A stretch of DNA of 64,000 bases from Ignavibacteria bacterium (lineage in GTDB: Bacteria > Bacteroidota > Ignavibacteria > Tepidaquicellales > OLB5). Below are positions 16,086 through 24,974 of the stretch, one piece after another. The translations under genes and the position numbers were made by a program. The notes under the pieces were generated by a model. That model did no database searches, was not told where the DNA came from, and was given only the letters and a program-made list of their open reading frames with translations. The stretch lies in contig JAFLBX010000001.1 in the NCBI GenBank assembly GCA_017303675.1, positions 259,970 to 323,969 of the forward strand, read 5' to 3'. Within the stretch, counting starts at the first letter, position 1. The number at the start of each line of letters is the position of its first letter.

Positions 16086-19000
16086 TTAAAACAATTTGTA
16101 ATCAAGTTCCCGATATAGTCTATTTATCTCATTTTTAAAATATTGATTGCTCTCATCTGTTAACCAACCATTATCCCACCAATTAAAATACTTAATATTT
16201 AATATTTGCCAACCTGCACGTTTCAATACTGCAATTCTATTTAAATGAGCTTCAGTATATTTTGTAGAACCATTAATAAAGTGATCTTTCCCATCAACTT
16301 CAACAGCACAAGTTTTCTTTGTGATTTTATTATATAATACAAAATCTATTCTTTTTTGACCGCAAGCATTTACCTGGTTATAGATATCAATGCCCTTTTT
16401 GTCATCAACATATTTTAATAGATATTTATATACATAATGTTCAAAATCAGATTCCATTTTTGCAACATTGAACTCCCATTTGTCATATTGAGGTTCAATA
16501 TTTTCTTCTCTAACATTTAAATCTGCATCTACAATTATATCATAACCGTAATGCAAAAAGTACTTTTTAATTAAGTTAATATTTGTTGGTAAACCTGCAT
16601 ATATTAAATATGTATAAAACTTAGCTCTGCTTGTAGCGACATTAAACCTATTTTTATTTTCATAGAATGCCTTGCCCCATTTAGAAACAGAATCTAGACC
16701 TAGGGTTATAAACATAACATCTCTTTCGTTCCCTTGAAATTCCTCAGGAGTTGCGACAAAAATATCATGTTTCTCTTTTAAATCTTCATATTTGTTTTCT
16801 ATTAATTCTCTAATTGCTGCTACTTGATGGGTCAAAAATGACAAAATCCCTATTGAATATTTCTCTTTATTTTTAAAATAGTCTTGAAATTGAATAATTT
16901 CTGGTAAGTAATGGATTCTTCTTATTTCATCTAATATTCTTGATATTTCATTAACTTCATTCCAAATTAACTTTTTAATATTATCCCTTACTCCACCTAC
17001 TTTAATAGCTTTAAAACAATCCTTCTCCATATTCTCTCCATTTTGAGTCATTATCTTCCAATTACTATCATAGAATTGTTTATTAGTGAATGAAGCTAAA
17101 GGAGGTAACGATCGAAAATGTTCATCCAAACTCGTAAATGGTATATTAAAATCATTTGATTCAGAACTTACGAAATCTAATATAGATGATTCAGTAACTA
17201 ATAAGTTCATACTTTTAGCACGTTCATAGCTGATTATACCGGCATGTTTAGACATAACATTCTGCCAAGTTATCTTTTCAAAGGATTTACTTACACTGAA
17301 ACCAACTCCCGTTGCATTTAAATTCAATTGATTTTTATCACCAACGATACAGTATTTTTTACCTCGATAATATGCCGGTATAATTTCGGCAATATTAACT
17401 TGAGATGCTTCATCCACTATAACCAAATCGAACAATTCATTTTTCATAGGCAGAACTTTTCCTAAATCCCTTAATTCCGAACACCAAAAGGGTAAAATTT
17501 CTAATAATTGTTGATAATTTATGCTCTCCATTTTACTTTTCAAAATGTCTGCTTTTTTGAAATGAAGCATTTTTCTGAATGAACTTATATTTTCCCTTTT
17601 AAATCTGTTTTCGACACCAGTTAACTTTGCCATAATATTATATTTATAAAAATATGGCAAATATTTTCCTAAAGTCTCTTTAATCTCAATATCAAGATTG
17701 GATATGTTTTTTCTTAATTGAATAACAACTTCTCTATTTATTGCTTTTAGAGTTAATGACAATTTTGAGAATAAATTGTTCAGATGTAATAAATCTTCAG
17801 CATATAAAGGATTTTCTTTTATGCTAAACAAATCAGCGCTAAACTTATTAATAAAATGTTTAGTGAACTTTATTTTGTATAATTTTTCAATTCTATTTAC
17901 AGTATCCTTTTCAATATACTTACGGAATTTATATATAGCTTTTAGATAATCCTCTAGTTTTATTTTATTTGTAGTCCAGTTAAATTCTTTAATGTTATCT
18001 ACACTATAGGTTTTCTCAAAGATTCCCCTCTTATCAAGAAATTCCTTGTGTAAATTAAAGTATTCGTTTTCAAGTTTTAGAACTTCATTAATCCTTTTGT
18101 TAGCTTCTGAATATTTTTTTAATAGATCCTTTATTTTTCGTTCATATTTCTCAACAATTACGGATAGTTGTTTGAGACTACCTGTATTTTCAAATAGATT
18201 CAATCTATAACTATCTGCTTCAGCAACAATGTTGCTTAAATATTCTTTAGTATTCGTTTTATCTTCTGTACCGAGATATAAAAGTGAGTTCTTTCCAAGT
18301 ATTGAATCAACCATATCTTTTACAACAGTCAAAGCTGCCTTTTTATGGGATACTAAAAGAACTTTTTTTTTGAAAAATAGTGCATTTAAAATAATCGCTG
18401 TAATTGTATATGACTTACCCGTACCTGGAGGTCCTTGAATGTATGATATCTCTGAAGTTAAGCCCTTTATAATTGCTGTTCTTTGATTTTCAGATAACGA
18501 CAAAGGTATAAAATTATTTAATACTTCTAAAATTCTATTTTCATTTAATTCTGTATCATATTTTATATCAAATTTCTCAGTTGTTAATATATTCTTAAAT
18601 AATCTCTCCAATAATTGATTATTTATGGGTTTTTGTTTTAAAAGACTATTTAGCGCCTCATAAGTTGAAAGCTGGTGAGGTACTTGAGACAGAAATAAGA
18701 AAGGGAATGGATAAAACTTGTTTGTAGAAATTAGTTCTTTATTTAGTCTTTTTTTATAGTCAAACTTTTCTTCTGTATATTCAATATTACTAAATTCCGA
18801 TACTTTGATAGCTAACTCATTAAATATTGTATTAGGATTTTTTAAGTATTTAATAATATTACTATCAAAATTATCTGAATATAATTTATTCTCTATGACG
18901 TCTATATTATTATATTTTTCAAGAATATTATCTGGAATTAAGTAATTTTCCAACTCTTCATTTTCATCATTAATCTGTAAATCAAACATTCTTGAAATCA

Positions 19001-19403
19001 AATCGTGATTTAATTGAGTTGCCTCATAATCTATTTCTACGATTATTTCGTTATCTTCTTTATCTAAATTAATGAAAGTATATAATAAGGGTGCACATAC
19101 ATATGTTTTTCTGTTTCGACCCAATAAAATTCCATGTATTAAGCCGCTTCCGCAAAATAACTTATATTCTGAGTTACTATCTATTTGTTTATAGACTAAA
19201 TTAAAAGTTTTGTATAAAGGATTGTCTGGTTTTAGTATTATTTGTTGATCTCGAATTACTTCATTCTTTAAAAGTGTAAGATCAAAATAATAATTGAACT
19301 TGGATTTAGTTTCATTTGGTAATACATCAATAAAACCATTACGTGTGGTTATCTTACGACTAACATTTCGTAGGTATTCAATATAAGCATCTACTATTTG
19401 CAT
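16086..19403 (-). CDS. SF1 helicase with C-terminal PD-(D/E)XK (Vsr/DUF559-like) nuclease
   Basis: A 1105-residue protein. After a roughly 300-residue N-terminal region of unknown type comes a split superfamily 1 helicase core: Walker A G-P-P-G-T-G-K-S (324-331), an inserted helical region (about 410-640), D-E-A-S (664-667), G-D-K-N-Q-L (688-693), E-H-F-R-S (761-765), E-F-Q-G-N-E-R-D-V (888-896) and N-V-A-T-S-R-A-K (921-928). The last 120 residues carry R-I-D-F-V-L (1018-1023) and V-E-V-D-G-K-D-H (1034-1041), matching a small very-short-patch-repair/DUF559-type endonuclease. The plan resembles COG1112-type helicase-nucleases found in anti-phage systems such as Hhe and Mokosh. It overlaps the upstream membrane coiled-coil gene by one base. 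The DNA is visibly more A+T-rich than its flanks, suggesting transfer. A defence role is inference. Confidence 0.85.
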   Translation of the reverse strand: MQIVDAYIEYLRNVSRKITTRNGFIDVLPNETKSKFNYYFDLTLLKNEVIRDQQIILKPDNPLYKTFNLVYKQIDSNSEYKLFCGSGLIHGILLGRNRKTYVCAPLLYTFINLDKEDNEIIVEIDYEATQLNHDLISRMFDLQINDENEELENYLIPDNILEKYNNIDVIENKLYSDNFDSNIIKYLKNPNTIFNELAIKVSEFSNIEYTEEKFDYKKRLNKELISTNKFYPFPFLFLSQVPHQLSTYEALNSLLKQKPINNQLLERLFKNILTTEKFDIKYDTELNENRILEVLNNFIPLSLSENQRTAIIKGLTSEISYIQGPPGTGKSYTITAIILNALFFKKKVLLVSHKKAALTVVKDMVDSILGKNSLLYLGTEDKTNTKEYLSNIVAEADSYRLNLFENTGSLKQLSVIVEKYERKIKDLLKKYSEANKRINEVLKLENEYFNLHKEFLDKRGIFEKTYSVDNIKEFNWTTNKIKLEDYLKAIYKFRKYIEKDTVNRIEKLYKIKFTKHFINKFSADLFSIKENPLYAEDLLHLNNLFSKLSLTLKAINREVVIQLRKNISNLDIEIKETLGKYLPYFYKYNIMAKLTGVENRFKRENISSFRKMLHFKKADILKSKMESINYQQLLEILPFWCSELRDLGKVLPMKNELFDLVIVDEASQVNIAEIIPAYYRGKKYCIVGDKNQLNLNATGVGFSVSKSFEKITWQNVMSKHAGIISYERAKSMNLLVTESSILDFVSSESNDFNIPFTSLDEHFRSLPPLASFTNKQFYDSNWKIMTQNGENMEKDCFKAIKVGGVRDNIKKLIWNEVNEISRILDEIRRIHYLPEIIQFQDYFKNKEKYSIGILSFLTHQVAAIRELIENKYEDLKEKHDIFVATPEEFQGNERDVMFITLGLDSVSKWGKAFYENKNRFNVATSRAKFYTYLIYAGLPTNINLIKKYFLHYGYDIIVDADLNVREENIEPQYDKWEFNVAKMESDFEHYVYKYLLKYVDDKKGIDIYNQVNACGQKRIDFVLYNKITKKTCAVEVDGKDHFINGSTKYTEAHLNRIAVLKRAGWQILNIKYFNWWDNGWLTDESNQYFKNEINRLYRELDYKLF

Positions 19404-19924
19404 TATTCTAAGGTTATTGTTTCCTTCAATGTACTGTCTATGTTATCAAGTCCTTTTTTTAAATTAAGGTTCATTTCTTTTAGTTTAATATCATTCAATT
19501 CTTTAAATTCTTTAATATTAAGTACTAAATTTGTCAAATGAATCTCGAGTAATTTATTAAATTCATCAAACCTTTTATCATTGCTAGATTTAAAATCTTT
19601 AATATTAAAAACAAAATTGTTCAAATGTGAATCTATTATTTCATTATTCTTAACAAAAGCACCTTTAAGTTCAATAATCTCACTAGATGTAATTTTTTCA
19701 AATTCTTTAAAATTTAAACTAACATTATCTACGATTCGCTTTGTACTCTCAGAAATATTCAAATTGATGCTATTGTTACTATCACTTAACTTCTGAAAAT
19801 TTAAATTGTTCTGCTCTATTAGGGAATTAAATACCTTATTTAGCTTATTTGCCTGCATTATTAAAAGGAGTAAGAGAAGAGAGATAAAGATTAAAATTAT
19901 AGAAATTGTAAGTAAATTATCCAT
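19403..19924 (-). CDS. Membrane-anchored coiled-coil protein, partner of the helicase-nuclease
   Basis: A 173-residue protein. Residues 5-24 form one strong hydrophobic helix (I-S-I-I-L-I-F-I-S-L-L-L-L-L-L-I-M), and the rest is polar, low in complexity and predicted coiled coil. A 24-residue unit is repeated: H-L-N-N-F-V-F-N-I-K-D-F-K and H-L-T-N-L-V-L-N-I-K-E-F-K. No enzyme motif is seen. The stop overlaps the helicase-nuclease start by one base, so the two form a coupled unit with this gene first. By analogy with other membrane plus nuclease systems it may anchor or gate the helicase at the membrane; this is inference. I do not know the family. Confidence 0.75.
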   Translation of the reverse strand: MDNLLTISIILIFISLLLLLLIMQANKLNKVFNSLIEQNNLNFQKLSDSNNSINLNISESTKRIVDNVSLNFKEFEKITSSEIIELKGAFVKNNEIIDSHLNNFVFNIKDFKSSNDKRFDEFNKLLEIHLTNLVLNIKEFKELNDIKLKEMNLNLKKGLDNIDSTLKETITLE

Positions 19925-20038
19925 AAAATTGTAAGTTTATATTTAGAATTATGTAATTTCATAATTTTATTACAATTAATCAATTGAGTAAATTATACTA
20001 TTAAATTTTTAGAGTCTAATAAGGTGTAATTTCAACTC

Positions 20039-20878
20039 TCATTCCACCAGCAGTTCAGGTCTGTATTCAAAATGCATAGTATCGTAGTGATACCATTTGC
20101 CGCCCCAGATGAAGCCGTGTTTTTCGAATATCTCAACAATTTCTATCGGTATCTGATTTTTCCAGGTCATGTTGCCATCCCACTGCCAGTAATTGCTGTA
20201 TTTTGTATTGATATCAATTGCAGTGCCGAAGGCGTGCGTGCTGATGCGGTTGGTTCCCGCAATTTTGCGCCAGTTGAAGGTACCGGCAGTTTTGCTTACA
20301 TACTTATGGAACTCCGCCCCGAGTGTTGCTTCAATTTCATCAGAAACTTCCCGCATTTTATCCGCTGCGCCGTTAATGTTATTGAACTGTATTGTACATC
20401 CGCAGATCGAGGGCAGCCAGCTAACGCTCACAAGATTACGCTTCACTTCGCCTGAAGATGAGCCATACATTTTTGTGAAAAAGGGTTCATACCTAACCCT
20501 GCCAGGCTCAAAATTTTCGGCGGGGGGTGAATCCCACTCAGCCCCTTTGGTATATTTTTGTGACATCATATCTTCAAGGTCGGGGTTATCAAGCTTCTCA
20601 TCATGTGATTTGCCTGTGATACCGTCATCATACTGCATAACAGTGCCGTCATGCCAATAGAGATTATTTTCATCGGCTGTTTTAAGGAAATCAGGGTATG
20701 CCTTAAGGAGTCTTTTTAAGCCTTCGGGAACATTTTTTAAGCTATCAGAACTCTTTACCTTTTTATTTTGCTCATAATTTGTTTTATTTACCTCATTATT
20801 TTTCAGATCCTGCTTCAAATCTGAATCATTGCAGGCAAAAAAACTGAAAAAAGAGATAATATAGATCAGTAGATTCAT
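20039..20878 (-). CDS. Lipoprotein M15-family peptidase (D-Ala-D-Ala carboxypeptidase-like)
   Basis: The signal ends in a lipobox F-F-A-C with Cys16, so the protein is a lipoprotein. The C-terminal domain has the zinc-binding pattern of M15 peptidases: S-T-H-A-F-G-T-A-I-D-I-N (His and Asp ligands) and W-Y-H-Y-D-T-M-H-F-E-Y-R (catalytic and third ligand His). Such enzymes trim peptidoglycan stem peptides in the periplasm. The region before it (about 60-170) has little similarity that I can name. Downstream neighbours are unrelated and two palindromic repeats separate its start from the plus-strand methylase gene. Confidence 0.85.
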   Translation of the reverse strand: MNLLIYIISFFSFFACNDSDLKQDLKNNEVNKTNYEQNKKVKSSDSLKNVPEGLKRLLKAYPDFLKTADENNLYWHDGTVMQYDDGITGKSHDEKLDNPDLEDMMSQKYTKGAEWDSPPAENFEPGRVRYEPFFTKMYGSSSGEVKRNLVSVSWLPSICGCTIQFNNINGAADKMREVSDEIEATLGAEFHKYVSKTAGTFNWRKIAGTNRISTHAFGTAIDINTKYSNYWQWDGNMTWKNQIPIEIVEIFEKHGFIWGGKWYHYDTMHFEYRPELLVE

Positions 20879-20884
20879 GTTGGT

Positions 20885-21008
20885 AACCTCACCCCCATCC
20901 CCTCTCCTAAAAGGAGAGGGGGGAGAAAATTCGTTATTTTATGTTAATGGATAATTTGTTTTTATAACCTCACCCCAGCCCCTATCCTAAAAGGAGAGGG
21001 GGGAGAAA
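20885..21008. repeat. Two direct copies of a CCCCTCTCC/GGAGAGGGG palindromic repeat
   Basis: Copy 1 at 20885-20928 and copy 2 at 20965-21008 share AACCTCACCCC, CCCCT(C/A)TCC, TAAAA, GGAGAGGGGGGAGAAA. They are separated by 36 bases and lie between two divergent genes (M15 peptidase and methylase). They are related to the elements at 420 and 11641. Confidence 0.8.
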
Positions 21009-21062
21009 GATTTTAATTTATCGTTTAATTTGTAAATATACTTCAATGTGGCAAATTCTATA

Positions 21063-21770
21063 ATGCAAAAAGGAAAACTGTATTTAATACCCAATACTCT
21101 TGGCAGCGATGACTTAAACAGGGTTATTCCGCCGTATATTAAAGAGGTAATAAATACGATAGATAACTATATAGTAGAGAACATTCAGACTGCGGCTAAG
21201 TTCCTCAAGCTGGCAGGTATTAAAAAAACGCTGCGTGAGCTTACTTTTTATGTGCTTAATGCCAAAACCGTGGATTCTGATATAATGACATACCTTGACG
21301 AAACAGAAAAAGGAAAGGATACGGGGCTGATCTCCGAAGCAGGGCTGCCGTGTATTGCTGACCCGGGAAGTGTAATTGTAAAACTGGCGCATCAAAAAGG
21401 GATACAGGTTGTGCCTTTAAGCGGCCCCTCATCGATTATGCTTGCCCTGATGGCATCGGGGGTAAACGGGCAGAATTTTGCATTCATAGGCTACCTGCCA
21501 ATAGATAAAGCCGCAAGAGCAAAAAAAATTAAGGGACTTGGAAGCAAAATTAAGCAGGAAGGTCAAACCCAGATTTTTATCGAGGCTCCCCACCGCAATG
21601 ATAAACTGCTTACAGATATACTGAGCAATTCACCCGGCGATATTACTCTTTCAATTTCAAAGAATCTGACCATGGATACTGAGCAGATAATTTCAGGAAC
21701 AATTGAGCAGTTAAAAAGTAAGAACATTACACTTGGCAAAGAGCCGGTAATATTTGTAATGGGAAAATAG
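21063..21770 (+). CDS. SAM-dependent tetrapyrrole-methylase-fold protein (RsmI-like)
   Basis: The chain matches the tetrapyrrole methylase/RsmI fold: G-K-L-Y-L-I-P-N-T-L-G at the start, G-L-I-S-E-A-G-L-P-C-I-A-D-P-G in the middle, P-L-S-G-P-S-S-I, and F-I-E-A-P-H-R-N-D. Canonical RsmI methylates the 2'-O of C1402 in 16S rRNA, but this shorter variant lacks the usual N-terminal G-N-L-x-D segment. It matches the second RsmI-like paralog common in Bacteroidota, whose target I do not know. I choose the ATG at 21063 over a GTG at 21048 because family members begin M-x-x-G-K-L-Y-L-I-P. A lipoprotein gene follows 24 bases later. Confidence 0.85.
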   Translation: MQKGKLYLIPNTLGSDDLNRVIPPYIKEVINTIDNYIVENIQTAAKFLKLAGIKKTLRELTFYVLNAKTVDSDIMTYLDETEKGKDTGLISEAGLPCIADPGSVIVKLAHQKGIQVVPLSGPSSIMLALMASGVNGQNFAFIGYLPIDKAARAKKIKGLGSKIKQEGQTQIFIEAPHRNDKLLTDILSNSPGDITLSISKNLTMDTEQIISGTIEQLKSKNITLGKEPVIFVMGK

Positions 21771-21794
21771 TTTAATTATAAATACTTAAGAAAA

Positions 21795-22346
21795 ATGCTG
21801 AACAAAATAAAATTTTTAACTGGGCTTGTTATTATTACTGCAATTTTTTTTGCATGCGGGAAGTCAGATAAAACCGAAACAACAGAAAAGGAAAAGACTA
21901 CAACCACTCAGGATAATAAACAGGAAACAGGCAGCAGCACTCAAAAAAAAGATGAAGCGGGTTCAACAGGCGCAAATGAAAACACAAAGCCCGGCAAACC
22001 TGAGCTGAGGTGGGAATTCAAGCGGGTTGGAACCGGCGAGTATGATACACCGATCAACGATGTAAACATAACGGTGAACGGCAAAAAACACTTTCTTGCA
22101 AAAGAATATTACAGCTTCAGTGAAATGCCGGTATCAGACTATAAGGCATATGAAATTCCCCCTGACGCCATAATTGCAGCACGCGGATGGTGGGCAGGTA
22201 CCGGAATAGATTACTGGGCACTGCAGAAGGGAAATGAAATAATTGTTATGAAAAGAGAGATCGGTGAAACAACGAGTGAAGACGGTGAACCCGGTGATTT
22301 TGTTGGAAAACCCGAAAAAGTGATATCAATAAAACTTGATCAATAA
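21795..22346 (+). CDS. Lipoprotein of unknown function
   Basis: A lipoprotein signal (I-I-T-A-I-F-F-A-C, Cys21) is followed by a long Thr/Glu/Lys/Gln-rich low-complexity linker (about 25-70) and a C-terminal beta-rich domain with N-D-V-N-I-T-V-N-G-K-K and A-A-R-G-W-W-A-G. I do not recognise the domain. It lies 24 bases after the methylase gene and is probably co-transcribed with it and with the 43-residue frame downstream. Confidence 0.75.
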   Translation: MLNKIKFLTGLVIITAIFFACGKSDKTETTEKEKTTTTQDNKQETGSSTQKKDEAGSTGANENTKPGKPELRWEFKRVGTGEYDTPINDVNITVNGKKHFLAKEYYSFSEMPVSDYKAYEIPPDAIIAARGWWAGTGIDYWALQKGNEIIVMKREIGETTSEDGEPGDFVGKPEKVISIKLDQ

Positions 22347-22366
22347 CTAAATATACTATTTTCATT

Positions 22367-22498
22367 ATGGATGGATCAACAAAAAAAACCAGCCTTCTTT
22401 CCAAAGCGCTGATATGGTTCCTGGTTCTTTCAACAGCAGTTGTTATTTACATGACCGTTAAGCTATTAGTAGTCAGCGCAACTTTCAGGGAAATGTAG
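22367..22498 (+). CDS. Putative small membrane protein (43 aa)
   Basis: An ATG 20 bases after the lipoprotein stop opens a 43-codon frame: M-D-G-S-T-K-K-T-S-L-L-S-K-A, then a hydrophobic helix (L-I-W-F-L-V-L-S-T-A-V-V-I-Y-M) and a short tail ending F-R-E-M. A charged N-terminus followed by one membrane span is typical of small membrane proteins. A terminator stands 50 bases after the stop. No good ribosome-binding site is seen. Function unknown. Confidence 0.5.
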   Translation: MDGSTKKTSLLSKALIWFLVLSTAVVIYMTVKLLVVSATFREM

Positions 22499-22547
22499 TT
22501 TAACTGTAAAATTGTTTAACAGGTAACTTGTTATGTATAACAAAAAA

Positions 22548-22564
22548 GGACGGCAATGCCGTCC
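22548..22564. terminator. Bidirectional terminator between the 43-aa frame and HU
   Basis: GGACGGCA (22548-22555) and TGCCGTCC (22557-22564), flanked by A-run on the left and T-run on the right, so it can serve both convergent genes. Confidence 0.85.
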
Positions 22565-22585
22565 TTTTTTTAAACGTTAAAAAAA

Positions 22586-22864
22586 TTATTTACCGTTAAC
22601 TGTATCTGAAAGACCTTTACCTGCTTTGAACTTAGCAACTTTTCTTGCAGGAATATTGATAGCAGCGCCTGTCTGCGGATTTCTGCCGGTTCTTGCACCG
22701 CGTTTTGAAACTGAAAATGTTCCGAAACCAACGAGTGATACTTTACCGCCTTTTTTTAAAGTCTTTGTAACACAGCCTATAAATGAATCCAGTGCGGCTT
22801 TAGCAGCAACTTTTGTTGTATCTGCATCTTCAGCCATTTTTGCAATAATTTCTTCTCTTGTCAT
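22586..22864 (-). CDS. HU-family DNA-binding protein
   Basis: A 92-residue histone-like protein with the whole HU pattern: helical N-terminal dimerisation part (A-A-K-A-A-L-D-S-F-I), G-K-V-S-L-V-G-F-G-T-F, the R-x-G-R-N-P-Q-T-G arm, I-P-A-R-K-V-A-K-F-K-A-G-K-G-L. HU bends and compacts DNA in the nucleoid. It is a single-gene unit with its own promoter (22910-22917) and terminator. Confidence 0.96.
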   Translation of the reverse strand: MTREEIIAKMAEDADTTKVAAKAALDSFIGCVTKTLKKGGKVSLVGFGTFSVSKRGARTGRNPQTGAAINIPARKVAKFKAGKGLSDTVNGK

Positions 22865-22909
22865 TTGATTGAAAGTTAAATTGTTATTAATTATTTATTG
22901 GAAGTTCTA

Positions 22910-22917
22910 CAAAGATA
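22910..22917 (-). promoter_or_regulatory. -7 box of the HU gene
   Basis: TATCTTTG on the minus strand (complement of CAAAGATA) fits TAnnTTTG. It lies about 46 bases before the start codon. A well-spaced -33 element is not obvious. Confidence 0.5.
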
Positions 22918-23102
22918 ACTAATTCTTAACAAAATAAAAAATAGTTAATTACGTCTTAAATGATATACAGCAAGGTTTTGACCCCACTTTCCACCGGGAA
23001 AGCGGGTTAATTTTATTTAAAATTTCTTTATTGAAAGATAAATATGTAATACCTTTTTTAGTTAAAATAATTTAGTTAAAATTGCAGCCTAACCATATAT
23101 AG

Positions 23103-24902
23103 ATGAAATTACTTCTTTCGTATCTCAAAAATTACAGGGGATTTATAATCCTTGCCCTCGTTTTAGCAGCCATAAACCAGATGTTTTCAATGATGGACCC
23201 GCTGATCGTAAGGTACATAATTGATGATTATGCCACAAAATTCGATAAATATACCTCTGAGCAGTTCTTTAAGGGGGTTGGACTTTTGCTTGGACTGGGC
23301 ATTGGAGCAGCCTTTGTATCAAGGGTAGCCAAGAATTTCCAGGATTATTATATAAACCTGATAACCCAGAAGCTTGGCGCAAGAATGTACGCTGACGGCA
23401 TAAAACACTCCCTCGAGCTGCCTTACCAGGTATTTGAAGATAAGCGAAGCGGTGAAACTCTTGGCGTTCTGCAGAAAGTAAGAACAGATGTTGAAAAGCT
23501 AATTGCCCTGGCAATAAATATAGTATATACTACTTTGATCGGGCTCATTTTTGTAACCATTTATTCATTTTCGATACATTGGGTTATTTTCCCGGTTTAC
23601 GCATTAACAGCTCCATTGATAGCATTTATCAGCTCGAAGCTTAGCAAAAGGATAAAGCTGATACAGAAAAAGATTGTCGGTGAAACAACAGCACTTGCGG
23701 GCACAACTACAGAATCGTTAAGAAATATTGAACTTGTTAAAAGCTTAGGTCTTGCAGGACAGGAAATCAACAGGCTGAACACTACGACGGAAAAAATTCT
23801 TGCCTTAGAGCTTAAAAAAGTCAGGTTTGTAAGAAGCCTTAGCTTCATTCAGGGTACAATTGTGAATTTTCTACGGACATCAATTCTGTTTTTGATGATG
23901 TACCTTATTTTTTCACGTGTAATAACGGCGGGTGAATTCTTTTCTCTCTATATATATTCATTTTTTATCTTCGGTCCCCTGCAGGAGCTTGGCAACATCA
24001 TAAATGTATACAGGGAAACCGAAGTATCGCTGAATAACTTTAAAGATATAATTGAAACACCACTTGAAAAAAGACCGGATAATCCTGTATCGATAGGTAA
24101 AATAGAAACATTCGAGTTCGAGAACGTTACATTCAAACATCAAAGCGCATCAACTCACGCACTTGAGGATATTTCATTCAAAACAAGCGTGGGGCAGACA
24201 GTTGCGTTTGTGGGTCCTTCAGGCGCAGGAAAAACAACTCTCGTAAAGCTGCTGGTGGGTCTATACACACCGCAAAGCGGCACTGTGTATTACAATGGTG
24301 TGCCGGGTAAGGAAATAGAGTTTGATAACCTGCGCAACCAGATAGGATTTGTTACACAGGATACACAATTGTTTGCCGGAACAATTAAGGAAAATCTTTT
24401 ATTTGTAAACCCTAAGGCTACAGATGAAGAGATAATGGATGCACTTAACAAAGCCGCCTGCCAGAATCTGCTTGCGCGGGCTGATAAAGGTATTGATACC
24501 GTTATAGGCGAAGGCGGTGTAAAGGTATCGGGGGGCGAAAAACAGCGCCTATCCATAGCGCGCGCATTACTAAGGCACCCAAGGCTGCTGGTGTTTGATG
24601 AGGCAACATCAGCACTGGATTCATTAACCGAAGAAGAGATAAGCCAGACTATCCGTGACGTTTCAGCAAGGACAGATCATATCACAATACTTATAGCGCA
24701 CAGGCTTTCAACAATAATGCACGCAGATAGAATTTACGTGCTTGAAAAAGGAAGTATGGTAGAAGAAGGCAGACATGAAGAATTGATCGCAATGAAAGGT
24801 TTGTATTATGCAATGTGGCGCCAGCAGATCGGTGAACGCCACAGGCGTGAGGGAAACGGCTTGCCGGAAGAAAAAAAGCAAAAAGAGCTTGTAAAAGGTT
24901 AG
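23103..24902 (+). CDS. ABC transporter, fused membrane and ATPase domains (exporter type)
   Basis: A half-transporter of the MsbA/lipid and drug exporter type. Six predicted membrane helices cover residues 10-310; the ATPase domain follows with Walker A G-P-S-G-A-G-K-T (371-378), Q-loop near 419, signature V-S-G-G-E-K-Q (475-481), Walker B L-L-V-F-D-E (495-500) and H-loop His533. It acts as a homodimer or pairs with another half-transporter. The substrate cannot be predicted. It is probably a single transcription unit; ApaG follows 70 bases later. The 238-bp gap before it holds only a weak hairpin (22982-23005). Confidence 0.92.
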   Translation: MKLLLSYLKNYRGFIILALVLAAINQMFSMMDPLIVRYIIDDYATKFDKYTSEQFFKGVGLLLGLGIGAAFVSRVAKNFQDYYINLITQKLGARMYADGIKHSLELPYQVFEDKRSGETLGVLQKVRTDVEKLIALAINIVYTTLIGLIFVTIYSFSIHWVIFPVYALTAPLIAFISSKLSKRIKLIQKKIVGETTALAGTTTESLRNIELVKSLGLAGQEINRLNTTTEKILALELKKVRFVRSLSFIQGTIVNFLRTSILFLMMYLIFSRVITAGEFFSLYIYSFFIFGPLQELGNIINVYRETEVSLNNFKDIIETPLEKRPDNPVSIGKIETFEFENVTFKHQSASTHALEDISFKTSVGQTVAFVGPSGAGKTTLVKLLVGLYTPQSGTVYYNGVPGKEIEFDNLRNQIGFVTQDTQLFAGTIKENLLFVNPKATDEEIMDALNKAACQNLLARADKGIDTVIGEGGVKVSGGEKQRLSIARALLRHPRLLVFDEATSALDSLTEEEISQTIRDVSARTDHITILIAHRLSTIMHADRIYVLEKGSMVEEGRHEELIAMKGLYYAMWRQQIGERHRREGNGLPEEKKQKELVKG

Positions 24903-24974
24903 ATTTTTTATCCAAAAATTTGTCACTCGTTTTAAACCCATTGATTATATCCAAATATTGTGTTAAAATTACAC

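Noticed and set aside
20193-20660. 155-codon frame opposite the M15 peptidase
   Set aside because: Antisense shadow; low-complexity composition and no start signals.
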